Source of the DNA: Flavobacterium cupriresistens
GTDB taxonomy: Bacteria; Bacteroidota; Bacteroidia; Flavobacteriales; Flavobacteriaceae
DNA length: 64,000 nucleotides
NCBI RefSeq assembly: GCF_020911925.1
Contig: NZ_CP087134.1
Coordinates: 3,224,001-3,288,000, forward strand
Reading direction: 5' to 3'
The notes below the pieces were generated by a model. The model did no database searches and was not told where the DNA came from. It saw nothing but the letters and a program-made list of their open reading frames with translations. Of this stretch, positions 48,001 to 55,840 are shown one piece after another. Position numbers and translations under genes: made by a program. Within the stretch, counting starts at the first letter, position 1; each line of letters begins with the position of its first letter.

Positions 48001-48038
48001 TGAGATCATTTGTAATGGGTGCTAATTTAAAATTTTAA
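45024..48038 (+). CDS. SusC/RagA-type TonB-linked outer membrane transporter
   Basis: 1004 residues. A signal peptide ends near AYMSGQ (residue 21), then comes a carboxypeptidase-like beta domain (about 22-95), a plug beginning VVVIGYGT (about 100-105) with the SusC-typical LYIVDGMP and YGTRAANGVIIITTKKG segments, and a barrel. It imports oligosaccharides with the SusD lid encoded next. First structural gene of the PUL. Confidence 0.97.
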   Translation: MKNFIFSFLALLLLPAYMSGQAIKGKVLDSSGMGVPGAIITASESKTSADTDFDGNFTINAKVGETLKIAMLGFDSASVPASAGQMTITLKESGDTALKEVVVIGYGTRKKVDNTTAISSIRSEEITKTKVLNASQAIQGKAAGVQVISSDLPGSTPSVIIRGLGTARGGRAPLYIVDGMPTENINNINANDITSYDILKDASALAIYGTRAANGVIIITTKKGIGNKVSVEIESFAGIRSPLKKVKMAGSNKYAHYTNSALQSTTFSQDQPVNTDWFDEITRTGTYTQNNISISGASESIKYFFSLGNYEEKAILNGLDFGRTTFRNNNEYKISKKLTLNQNFSFTSSKSTPKPLSAFTNAYKQSPLVPVYFPDGKYGVSRVGDNGFANETGSSFNNVGNPVAQLGFFDEEQRSITLQGGLKLDYEILKSLKFTSQFNGEYYTWKQYNYEDNKNIWLAANPDKIASDYEKTFPTANINTLTKGREQYYNWNLSNYLTYNKVFGEIHDLEVTAGIETSVKGSREKLTIIRKNVNADANYWSLKDVEYATNVTSYKDEVFNETKLASYLGRFQYKLMDRYLLTGTIRRDGSSNFGKDYRWGNFPAFGLGWIITKENFMANVKAINLLKLRGGWGRLGNQNVPLNKASYTSGQTAYLGGSILNEGTTINSQIDPSLSWEITEESSVGLDFELFQNKLKGSFDVYDKNSTNVILFTKPLITSGITADSPGHVGKVSNKGYEISLRWDDKINENFSYWVGGNFSNNKNELTSLRNVTVAPLIGGGLGNGQDTKLLDVSSLGKPLGSFYLYEYAGFDPTNGNMLYYNAAGNKVTQDALNAATDKKYVGSILPKSNYGVSLGLIYKNFDFSVDGYGTSGAKVYNGKKAQRFSGENIEESLANNFWTPNNTTASNPGAFNKVPVASTYYLESGDFFRINNITVGYKLPLQSNSFISSCRIYVNAINPFITQKFSGFSPELNGDGDPYKLQGVELDAYPTLRSFVMGANLKF

Positions 48039-48042
48039 GATC

Positions 48043-49506
48043 ATGAAAAAAATATATATAACAGCGTTTGTAGTTTCAGCCTTCTTTTTTTCAGGATGTG
48101 CAGACGATTATTTAGATGTAGATCAAACCGAATCTATTTCTACAGATGATACCGAATTGTTTAATAATGATGTAGGAGCTGCTACATTTGTAACTTCAAT
48201 TTATAACAAGTTTCTAAATTGGGACATGACTTCTTTTGGATGGATTGGTCTTTCAAGTATTACGTCTGATGATGCAGACAAAGGTTCATCACCTGGAGAT
48301 ACAGGAACCGATAAAGATGTATTGGATGCTTTAACGTATAATGCATCAAATCCTTCTGCAGAGAGTACTTTTAAAGCTAATTATGATGGAATTAACCGAT
48401 GTAATCAAGCTTTAAATATTTTACCAAAATTAGATAAAGCTAATCCTGCTTTAAGAGCCAGATTAGCTGGTGAAGCAAAATTCCTGAGAGCTTTTATGTA
48501 TTTTACTTTGGTAAAATGTTACGGAGGAGTTCCAATTGTGGATCATTTACCTGTGCCGGTTTCAGATTCAGACCGAATTATGCAATTAACACGTAAATCG
48601 TCTGCAGAAGTATATGCGTTTATCGAAAACGACCTAAACGAAGCGATAGCTGCTCTGCCGGAAAAAGGCGCTTATGCTGCCGGAGAACGAGCACGAGCCT
48701 CAAAAGGAGCGGCTTATGCGCTATTGGCAAAAGTAAGTTTGTATCAAAAGAAATGGCAGCAAGTAGTCGATAATTGTAATAAAGTTACCGGATATTCTAT
48801 TGTTAATGATTACGCTTCTATGTACAAAGCTTCCGGAAAATTTGATTCTGAATCTATTTTCGAAATTTATGCGCAAGGCGCCGTACCGGCAAAAGGAATT
48901 GAGGGGTATTCTAACACACAAGGTGCTCGTGGTACCGGAGGTTGGGGATGGGGATTTAATACGCCTTCTCAAAGTTTGGTAAATGCCTATGAGCCGGGGG
49001 ATGTTAGAAAAAATGCTACTATCATTTTTAGAGGTAGTACTTTGTACGATGGTAGAGTGATACCTAACACGGTAGAAAACGAAAGATACAACTACAAGTG
49101 TTATTCATCTCTTTATACAAGTGCGTGGGAAACAGATGTGGACATCAAATACTTGAGATATGCTGAAGTTTTATTGATGAAAGCAGAAGCTTTAAATGAA
49201 CTAGGACAAACAGGAGAGGCAATTCCATTATTAAACAAAATCAGACTTAGAGCAAACTTAGGAGAAACACCAGCTGTTTCTCAAGGAGATGTTAGAATAG
49301 CGATCTGGAAAGAAAGAAGAGTTGAAATGGCTTTTGAACACGACAGATTTTTCGATTTAGTACGTACAGGACAAGCCAAAGCTGCTTTTGATGTTGATGG
49401 AAAGAACTTTATAGTTGGAAGACATGAATTGTTCCCTATACCGGCAGCATTTTTAAGAGAAGCCGGAAATCTATCTTCTCAAAACCCTGGTTACGATAAC
49501 TTTTAA
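48043..49506 (+). CDS. SusD/RagB-family nutrient-binding lipoprotein
   Basis: 487 residues. Lipobox FFSGC (C19), then the SusD start DDYLDVDQTES. TPR-like helical segments and the C-terminal family hallmark (RRVEMAFEHDRFFDLVR; FPIPAAFL near the end) are present. It starts 4 bp after susC, confirming a SusCD pair. It caps the transporter at the cell surface and binds the glycan. Confidence 0.97.
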   Translation: MKKIYITAFVVSAFFFSGCADDYLDVDQTESISTDDTELFNNDVGAATFVTSIYNKFLNWDMTSFGWIGLSSITSDDADKGSSPGDTGTDKDVLDALTYNASNPSAESTFKANYDGINRCNQALNILPKLDKANPALRARLAGEAKFLRAFMYFTLVKCYGGVPIVDHLPVPVSDSDRIMQLTRKSSAEVYAFIENDLNEAIAALPEKGAYAAGERARASKGAAYALLAKVSLYQKKWQQVVDNCNKVTGYSIVNDYASMYKASGKFDSESIFEIYAQGAVPAKGIEGYSNTQGARGTGGWGWGFNTPSQSLVNAYEPGDVRKNATIIFRGSTLYDGRVIPNTVENERYNYKCYSSLYTSAWETDVDIKYLRYAEVLLMKAEALNELGQTGEAIPLLNKIRLRANLGETPAVSQGDVRIAIWKERRVEMAFEHDRFFDLVRTGQAKAAFDVDGKNFIVGRHELFPIPAAFLREAGNLSSQNPGYDNF

Positions 49507-49517
49507 AGACAATCAAA

Positions 49518-50417
49518 ATGAAAAAAAATAAATATATTTTCTTGCTTTCTTCTGTTGCAATGGCAGCATTTTTTACCAGTTGTGAGGATAGTATAGATAA
49601 AGTTAACAGTCCAATTCCGTACGAACAAATTGGTGGATATGATAATTCAGATGCTATTGCTCCAGACCATTTGGTGGCTAAATTTAGTTTTGATGGAACT
49701 ATTTCAGATTCTAAAAATGCAATTACGGATGGTGTTGGACAAAACGTTAGTTATGAAGCGGGAATCAAGGGAGAGGCCTACAAAGGATCTAAAACTTCTT
49801 TTATAGCCTACAATAACGTTGCAAGTTCTGTAATAAACCTGAAGAGTATTACAGTTTCAATGTGGATCAAAACGGATCCACATACAGGTGGAGCTCAATC
49901 TTTATACATGCTCCCTAAAAAAACAGATTTCTGGGGGAATATTTTTACACTTATTGAAGGAACTGGACCAGCAACCACAATGTTGATGAAAAACCATACC
50001 CAAAGAGATGTAATGCCTAGTATTCCTTGGGCTGGGCAATTTATTGAACATAATGGAGCAAACCTTTTGACTAATATGTTTGGCGCATGGAAACATTTAG
50101 TGTGGACCTATAATGGTACAAGTTCTACGTACAGTCTCTACATAGATGGGAAAAAATTAGACTTGCCATTATCTCTTTCAAAAAGATATGCAAGTGATCC
50201 TACAATGGGAGGAGGTCCTTATGGAGAACTGGCTAATTCTGAAGTCTCAAAATTTATCATTGGCGGTTTTCAACAGCATTTAGGTCCTCCATTTGGAAAT
50301 CCTGATAGTTGGATGCTTCATTATACGGGATTAATGGATGAATTCAGAATTTATGATTCTGCTCTTACGGATAATGAAGTTGCAGCATTATATAAACTTG
50401 AAAAAGATAACAGATAA
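49518..50417 (+). CDS. LamG-domain surface lipoprotein (glycan-binding)
   Basis: 299 residues. Lipoprotein signal with C22 (FFTSC), a short tether, then a concanavalin-like LamG/laminin-G domain (from about 55: LVAKFSFDGTISDSKNA; SITVSMWIKTD; MDEFRIYDSALTDNEV at the end). Such proteins next to SusD usually act as surface glycan-binding proteins. I see no clear catalytic residues. The gene follows susD by 11 bp and a hairpin follows it. Confidence 0.85.
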   Translation: MKKNKYIFLLSSVAMAAFFTSCEDSIDKVNSPIPYEQIGGYDNSDAIAPDHLVAKFSFDGTISDSKNAITDGVGQNVSYEAGIKGEAYKGSKTSFIAYNNVASSVINLKSITVSMWIKTDPHTGGAQSLYMLPKKTDFWGNIFTLIEGTGPATTMLMKNHTQRDVMPSIPWAGQFIEHNGANLLTNMFGAWKHLVWTYNGTSSTYSLYIDGKKLDLPLSLSKRYASDPTMGGGPYGELANSEVSKFIIGGFQQHLGPPFGNPDSWMLHYTGLMDEFRIYDSALTDNEVAALYKLEKDNR

Positions 50418-50430
50418 GTAATTTGTAAGA

Positions 50431-50466
50431 CACCTGGAGATTTTTTCTCCGGGTGTATTTTTTAAT
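50431..50466 (+). terminator. Hairpin with T-run inside the PUL
   Basis: 10-bp stem (ACACCTGGAG / CTCCGGGTGT, one G-T pair) followed by a T-rich tail. It may partly terminate transcription after the binding-protein genes, lowering enzyme gene expression. Confidence 0.7.
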
Positions 50467-50485
50467 TCATAATATTTTATAAAGA

Positions 50486-51871
50486 ATGAAAATTTCAATA
50501 TACCTAATCGCTTTTTTGAGTTTTTTTAACTCGTGTTCGTCCTCTACACCCGAGGAAAAATCAGGAGGTACTCCATTACCCACAACTCCGGTAACACCGA
50601 CTAAACCTTTGACCGATGCAGAAGCAATGGATCAGGTTCAAAAAGATGCTATAAAATATTTTTGGGATTATGCCGATCCAAATTCAAAATTGGCGAGAGA
50701 AAGATATCTTACGGAGGATCCTAATTTTGAGTCCAATATTATAACAACCGGTGGTTCGGGATTTGGGTTAATGACCATTGTTGTAGGTATAGAAAGAGGT
50801 TTTTTGCCAAGGGCTGAAGCTGTTTCCAGACTTACAACGGCTTTAACTTTCCTCGAAAAAGCAGAACGTTTTCACGGAGCATGGCCGCATTGGATGGACA
50901 ATAAATCAGGAAAAGTGATTCCGTTTGGAACAAAAGATAATGGAGGAGATTTGGTTGAAACTTCTTTTGTTTGCCAAGCTTTAATTACCATCAGAGAATA
51001 TTTTAAAAATGGAAGCACTACGGAAAAAGCGTTAGCAGTAAAAGCAGATGAGCTTTGGAGAGGTGTAGAGTGGAGCTGGTACACAAAAGGCGAAAATGCT
51101 TTATACTGGCATTGGTCTCCCAATTATGGTTGGGAAATGAATTTTAAACTCGAAGGTTACAACGAATGTTTAATCACTTATGTTATGGCAGCCGCATCAC
51201 CAACCTATCCGATTTCTGCAGAAGCCTATCATCAGGCTTGGGCAAGAAACGGAGCTATAGTAAGTGGCAGTGCTCAATATGGGTTACCGGTTGTTTTAAA
51301 TTACAATGGAGCTTCGGGTAACGTTGGACCAATGTTCTGGTCGCATTATTCTTATTTAGGTTTAGATCCGAATACCTTAAGCGATAAATACGCCGATTAT
51401 TGGCAATTGACACAGAATCACGCCAAAATTATGGTGCAATACAGCATTGCTAATCCGAAAAAATGGAAAGATTACTCCGATAAATGTTGGGGACTTACCG
51501 CAAGTTATACCCGTAATACAGATGGGACCACAGGTTATACCGCACACCAACCCAATAACGATACGGGAGTAATCACACCAACAGCAGCTTTGTCTTCTTT
51601 TCCTTTTACACCGGTAGAATCAATGAAATTTTTGCATTATCTGTATGATGAAAACAAAGCAAAATATATTGGAATTGCAGGCCCTTACGATGCTTTTTCG
51701 CCACAGTACAATTGGGTAACACCTCGTTATTTGGCTATAGACCAAGGAACGATAGCGCCAATGATTGAGAATTACAGAAGCGGTTTATTATGGAAGTTGT
51801 TTATGAACGCAGCAGACACCAAACAAGGTTTAACCAAACTTGGATTTAAATCAGGCAAATACGGAATCTAA
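50486..51871 (+). CDS. GH144-type glucoamylase-family lipoprotein, probable endo-beta-1,2-glucanase
   Basis: 461 residues. Lipobox FNSC gives C17, with a Pro/Thr-rich linker to about residue 43. The rest is an (alpha/alpha)6 'glycoamylase' domain (DAIKYFWDYADPNSKLARER; GSGFGLMTIVVGIERGF; SHYSYLGLDP; FSPQYNWVTPRYLAIDQG). This family includes the Chitinophaga endo-beta-1,2-glucanase that defined GH144. Lipidation suggests surface cleavage of the polymer before import by SusCD. Assignment to beta-1,2-glucan also rests on the GH3 neighbour; other glucans are not excluded. Confidence 0.85.
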   Translation: MKISIYLIAFLSFFNSCSSSTPEEKSGGTPLPTTPVTPTKPLTDAEAMDQVQKDAIKYFWDYADPNSKLARERYLTEDPNFESNIITTGGSGFGLMTIVVGIERGFLPRAEAVSRLTTALTFLEKAERFHGAWPHWMDNKSGKVIPFGTKDNGGDLVETSFVCQALITIREYFKNGSTTEKALAVKADELWRGVEWSWYTKGENALYWHWSPNYGWEMNFKLEGYNECLITYVMAAASPTYPISAEAYHQAWARNGAIVSGSAQYGLPVVLNYNGASGNVGPMFWSHYSYLGLDPNTLSDKYADYWQLTQNHAKIMVQYSIANPKKWKDYSDKCWGLTASYTRNTDGTTGYTAHQPNNDTGVITPTAALSSFPFTPVESMKFLHYLYDENKAKYIGIAGPYDAFSPQYNWVTPRYLAIDQGTIAPMIENYRSGLLWKLFMNAADTKQGLTKLGFKSGKYGI

Positions 51872-51876
51872 TTGTC

Positions 51877-52590
51877 ATGAAATATAAAATAACACTATTG
51901 ATACTGTTCTTTTCTGTATTGAGTTTTGCACAAAGTGAAACAACCGGAAAACTAAAAACGGTGATCGTAACCCATTACGAAGTGGGTTATGCATTGCACA
52001 AACCGGCCAATACAAAAGAGAAAAAGCCCTTAATAGTTTTTATTTCAGGTGATGGAGAAAAAGGTACAGACATTGAAAAAGTAAAAATTCACGGCCCTCT
52101 AAAATACCTGAAAACACACGATTTAGATGCTTATGTTCTTGCTCCGCAATGTAAAGAAGACGAAGATTGGGACATAGAGTCTATCTACCAGTTAATTACG
52201 AAAATCAGGAAAGAAAACAACATAGACTCCAACCGTATTTATGTGACCGGTTTGAGTTCAGGAGGCTGGGCAGCGTGGAATTTAGCGCTTTCACACCCCG
52301 ATATGTTCGCGGCAATTGTGCCCATTTCAGGTTTTGTTGATTTGATTCCGTTAGAAAAAGTATGCAAAATAGCGTCTATTCCAACCCGAATTTATCACGG
52401 TTTATTAGATGATGTTGTCAATGTAGATTATGCCGTAACGGTTTACAAAGAACTAAAAAAATGCAAGACGAATGATGTCCGATTAATCATTTTTGACGAC
52501 GCGGGTCACGACAGCTGGACAAGAGTTTATGACAACCCGGAAATTTATGACTGGATGTTTAAACAGATAAAAACAAATACGAACAAATAA
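51877..52590 (+). CDS. Secreted alpha/beta-hydrolase, probable carbohydrate esterase
   Basis: 237 residues. Signal peptide ending near SFAQ (residue 19). The nucleophile elbow GLSSG gives S127; D178/D179 and H211 (DDAGHDSW) complete the likely triad. The family is the dienelactone-hydrolase/phospholipase-carboxylesterase type also called 'predicted peptidase'. It starts 5 bp after the GH144 gene and precedes GH3 by 11 bp, so removal of acyl groups from the glycan is the natural hypothesis. Substrate is inferred from context. Confidence 0.8.
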   Translation: MKYKITLLILFFSVLSFAQSETTGKLKTVIVTHYEVGYALHKPANTKEKKPLIVFISGDGEKGTDIEKVKIHGPLKYLKTHDLDAYVLAPQCKEDEDWDIESIYQLITKIRKENNIDSNRIYVTGLSSGGWAAWNLALSHPDMFAAIVPISGFVDLIPLEKVCKIASIPTRIYHGLLDDVVNVDYAVTVYKELKKCKTNDVRLIIFDDAGHDSWTRVYDNPEIYDWMFKQIKTNTNK

Positions 52591-52601
52591 TATAGAATAG
52601 A

Positions 52602-54902
52602 ATGAAAAACAAATTAGTCTTACTTTTTTTAGGATGTGCTGTTTTGGGTTACGCTCAAAAAAAGAACACTAAAAATACAGTAAAAATTAAACCGAAGTCT
52701 GAATTTGTGGCAGAGTTAATTTCTAAAATGACACTGGACGAAAAATTAGGTCAGTTAAATTTGCCAACATCAGGTGATATTACAACAGGGCAAGCCAATA
52801 GCTCCAATGTTGCAAAAAATATTGCTGATGGTAAAGTAGGGGGTTTGTTCAATATAAAATCAGTTCAAAAAATCAGAGAAGTACAAAAGATTGCGGTTGA
52901 AAAAAGCCGTTTAAAAATCCCGTTGTTATTTGGTATGGATGTTATTCACGGTTACGAAACAACATTTCCAATTCCATTAGGACTATCGTGTACCTGGGAT
53001 ATGAACTTAATTGAAAGAAGTGCCCAGATTGCAGCTCAGGAAGCCAGTGCAGATGGGATTAACTGGACATTTTCGCCAATGGTTGATATTTCCCGTGACC
53101 CGCGTTGGGGAAGAGTTTCGGAAGGTTCAGGTGAAGATCCGTACTTAGGAAGCCAGATTGCAAAAGCAATGGTAAACGGGTACCAACAAAAAGATTTGAC
53201 AAAAAACAATACTATTTTGGCCTGTGTAAAACATTTTGCGTTATACGGTGCACCGGAAGCAGGACGTGATTACAACACAGTTGATATGAGCCATATCAGG
53301 ATGTTTAACGATTATTTTCCTCCGTACAAAGCGGCTGTTGATGCAGGAGTAGGTTCCGTAATGGCTTCTTTTAATGAAATTGACGGGATTCCCGCAACTG
53401 GAAATAAATGGTTAATGACCGATGTTTTAAGAAAACAGTGGGGGTTTAAAGGTTTTGTAGTAACAGATTTTACAGGAATTCCGGAAATGATTGAGCACGG
53501 AATGGGGAACTTGCAAGATGTGTCTGCTCTGTCTTTAAATGCCGGTGTTGAAATGGATATGGTGGGTGAAGGTTTCTTAACAACACTTAAAAAATCTTTA
53601 GACGAAAAAAGAGTAACAATCGAACAAATTGATAATGCGGTTCAGCTTATTTTAAATGCAAAATATGATTTAGGATTATTTGAAGATCCGTATAAATATT
53701 GCGATGACAAAAGAGCCAAAACAGAAATTTTTACAGCAAGTAGTAGAAAAGAAGCACGTCAGATCGCAGCACAATCTTTGGTGTTGTTAAAAAATCAAAA
53801 TCAGGCACTGCCTCTTAAAAAATCAGGTACTATCGCGCTTATCGGACCTCTGGCAGATGCCAAAGAAAACATGCCGGGAACCTGGAGTGTAGCTACAAAA
53901 ATGGAAAATGCAGTATCCTTATTGAGAGGTATCAAAGAAGTAGCAGGACCTTCCGTTAAAGTGTTGTATGCAAAAGGAAGTAATTTAGATTATGATGCAG
54001 ATTTCGAGACGAAGGCAACGATGTTTGGCAAAACATTGCACCGTGATGATCGTTCTAAAGAAGAACTACTGGCAGAAGCATTAAAAGTAGCCAACCAATC
54101 TGATGTGATTGTGGCGGCACTTGGAGAATCTGCAGAAATGAGCGGAGAGTCCAGCAGTCGTACTAATTTAGAAATTCCGCAAGCACAGAAAGATTTATTA
54201 CAAGCTTTACTTAAAACAGGGAAACCGGTTGTTTTGGTTTTATTTGACGGACGTCCGTTAGTATTGAATCAAGAAAATGAAACGGTTCCGGCAATTTTAA
54301 ATGCTTGGTTTGCGGGAAGTGAAGCAGGATATGCTATTGCAGATGTTTTATTCGGTGATGTTAATCCATCAGGGAAGTTAACATCGACTTTTCCAAGAAG
54401 CGTAGGGCAAGTGCCTATTTATTATGCCCACAAAAATACAGGAAGACCACTTGCTAATACAGAAGGGAAATTCGAAAAATTCAGATCCAATTATATCGAT
54501 GAGAGAAACGAACCCTTATTTCCATTTGGATTTGGTTTAAGTTACACCACTTTTGAGTATTCAAATTTGAAAATTTCATCCGATAAGGTGAATTTTGGCG
54601 GAAATGTAAAAGTAACTGTCGAGGTTGCCAATACAGGAAATTTTGATGGAAAAGAAACCGTACAATTATACATTAGAGATTTAGTTGGTTCTGTAACAAG
54701 ACCTGTTAGAGAATTAAAAGGTTTCCAAAAAATAGCCCTTAAAAAAGGAGAAAAACAAACCGTGACTTTTGAGATCACAGTTGAAGATTTAAAATTTTAT
54801 AATTCTGATTTACAATTCGTAGCAGAACCTGGGCAGTTTGATGTTTTCGTAGGAACAGATTCAAATGCCGATAAGAAAGTTAGTTTTGAGTTAACTAAAT
54901 AG
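52602..54902 (+). CDS. GH3 beta-glucosidase (BglX-like)
   Basis: 766 residues. Signal peptide to about residue 19 (LGYAQ). The (beta/alpha)8 domain carries KHF (K210-H211) and the nucleophile D289 in VVTDF. A C-terminal beta-sandwich and a fibronectin-III-like domain complete the full-length BglX architecture. It is likely periplasmic and trims oligosaccharides to glucose. GH3 enzymes paired with GH144 in Bacteroidota act on sophoro-oligosaccharides (beta-1,2). Confidence 0.93.
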   Translation: MKNKLVLLFLGCAVLGYAQKKNTKNTVKIKPKSEFVAELISKMTLDEKLGQLNLPTSGDITTGQANSSNVAKNIADGKVGGLFNIKSVQKIREVQKIAVEKSRLKIPLLFGMDVIHGYETTFPIPLGLSCTWDMNLIERSAQIAAQEASADGINWTFSPMVDISRDPRWGRVSEGSGEDPYLGSQIAKAMVNGYQQKDLTKNNTILACVKHFALYGAPEAGRDYNTVDMSHIRMFNDYFPPYKAAVDAGVGSVMASFNEIDGIPATGNKWLMTDVLRKQWGFKGFVVTDFTGIPEMIEHGMGNLQDVSALSLNAGVEMDMVGEGFLTTLKKSLDEKRVTIEQIDNAVQLILNAKYDLGLFEDPYKYCDDKRAKTEIFTASSRKEARQIAAQSLVLLKNQNQALPLKKSGTIALIGPLADAKENMPGTWSVATKMENAVSLLRGIKEVAGPSVKVLYAKGSNLDYDADFETKATMFGKTLHRDDRSKEELLAEALKVANQSDVIVAALGESAEMSGESSSRTNLEIPQAQKDLLQALLKTGKPVVLVLFDGRPLVLNQENETVPAILNAWFAGSEAGYAIADVLFGDVNPSGKLTSTFPRSVGQVPIYYAHKNTGRPLANTEGKFEKFRSNYIDERNEPLFPFGFGLSYTTFEYSNLKISSDKVNFGGNVKVTVEVANTGNFDGKETVQLYIRDLVGSVTRPVRELKGFQKIALKKGEKQTVTFEITVEDLKFYNSDLQFVAEPGQFDVFVGTDSNADKKVSFELTK

Positions 54903-54921
54903 TTGGTTTGTTCTATTGGTC

Positions 54922-54955
54922 AGCCCTTCGTGTAGTTAGCGAAGGGCTTTTTTTT
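54922..54955 (+). terminator. Rho-independent terminator after GH3
   Basis: 9-bp stem AGCCCTTCG / CGAAGGGCT, 9-nt loop, 8-nt T run, 20 bp past the GH3 stop. The following two genes may need read-through or their own promoter. Confidence 0.9.
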
Positions 54956-55003
54956 AAAAGAAACATTTATTTTTTAAACCATCATAATTTTAATTCTTAG
55001 ATA

Positions 55004-55789
55004 ATGAATACAATTAAAGTAGTTCGAACATTTCTTTTTTTGATAATATTGGCCATTTTTTCTTCCTGTGGTAGTAAGAAAAATGGTGTAGTGGCACATC
55101 GCGGCGCCTGGAAAACCAATAAGTTACCTGAAAATTCTATCGCAGCGCTTAGACATGCCATCGATTTAAAAGCAGCAGGTTCAGAATTTGATGTTGTAAT
55201 GACAGCCGATGATTCCCTTGTAATCAACCATGATCCGCATTACAATAAATTGATTATTGAGGAAACTAACTATGTGGATTTAATTAAGTTCAGACTCTCT
55301 AATGGAGAAAAACTTCCAACACTTTACGAATATATTGCCGAAGGAAAAAAGAATAATAAACAGACTCTTTTGGTGTGTGAAATAAAACCTTCAGGAATAA
55401 GCAAAGAAAGAGGACAAAAAATTGCACGCATGGCGGTTGAAATTGTAAAGAAACTTAAAGCCGAAAAAATAACCGGTTATATCAGCTTTGATTATGAAAT
55501 TTTAAAGCAGATTAGAAAAGTAGATTCAAAAGCTACTTTGCAATATCTGGAAGGCAATAAATCACCTGCGGAAGTTAAATCAGATCAGATTACAGGTATT
55601 GATTATCATTATTCCGTTTTCAAAAAACATCCTGAATGGATCAAAGAAGCAAAAGAAAACCATATCATTTTAAATGCATGGACGGTTAATGATCCAGCAG
55701 ATATGGATTGGATAATTGCGAATAATTTTGACTATATAACTACAAATGAACCCGAACTTTTGAAGGAAAGAGTAAAGGGGAGAAAATAG
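55004..55789 (+). CDS. Glycerophosphodiester phosphodiesterase lipoprotein
   Basis: 261 residues. Lipobox FSSC gives C22. All family hallmarks are present: H32-R33 (AHRGA), PENS (E43), E61-x-D63, and H76-D77 (NHDP). GDPDs release glycerol 3-phosphate from glycerophosphodiesters with a divalent metal. Its place between the GH3 and GH43-like genes suggests action on a phosphoglycerol-decorated glycan rather than on lipid. Lipidation places it at the outer membrane or periplasm. Confidence 0.9.
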   Translation: MNTIKVVRTFLFLIILAIFSSCGSKKNGVVAHRGAWKTNKLPENSIAALRHAIDLKAAGSEFDVVMTADDSLVINHDPHYNKLIIEETNYVDLIKFRLSNGEKLPTLYEYIAEGKKNNKQTLLVCEIKPSGISKERGQKIARMAVEIVKKLKAEKITGYISFDYEILKQIRKVDSKATLQYLEGNKSPAEVKSDQITGIDYHYSVFKKHPEWIKEAKENHIILNAWTVNDPADMDWIIANNFDYITTNEPELLKERVKGRK

Positions 55790-55840
55790 AATAAAGAAAT
55801 GTTTTTAGATGAAATAATTTCTTTATAAAATTAAAATCAT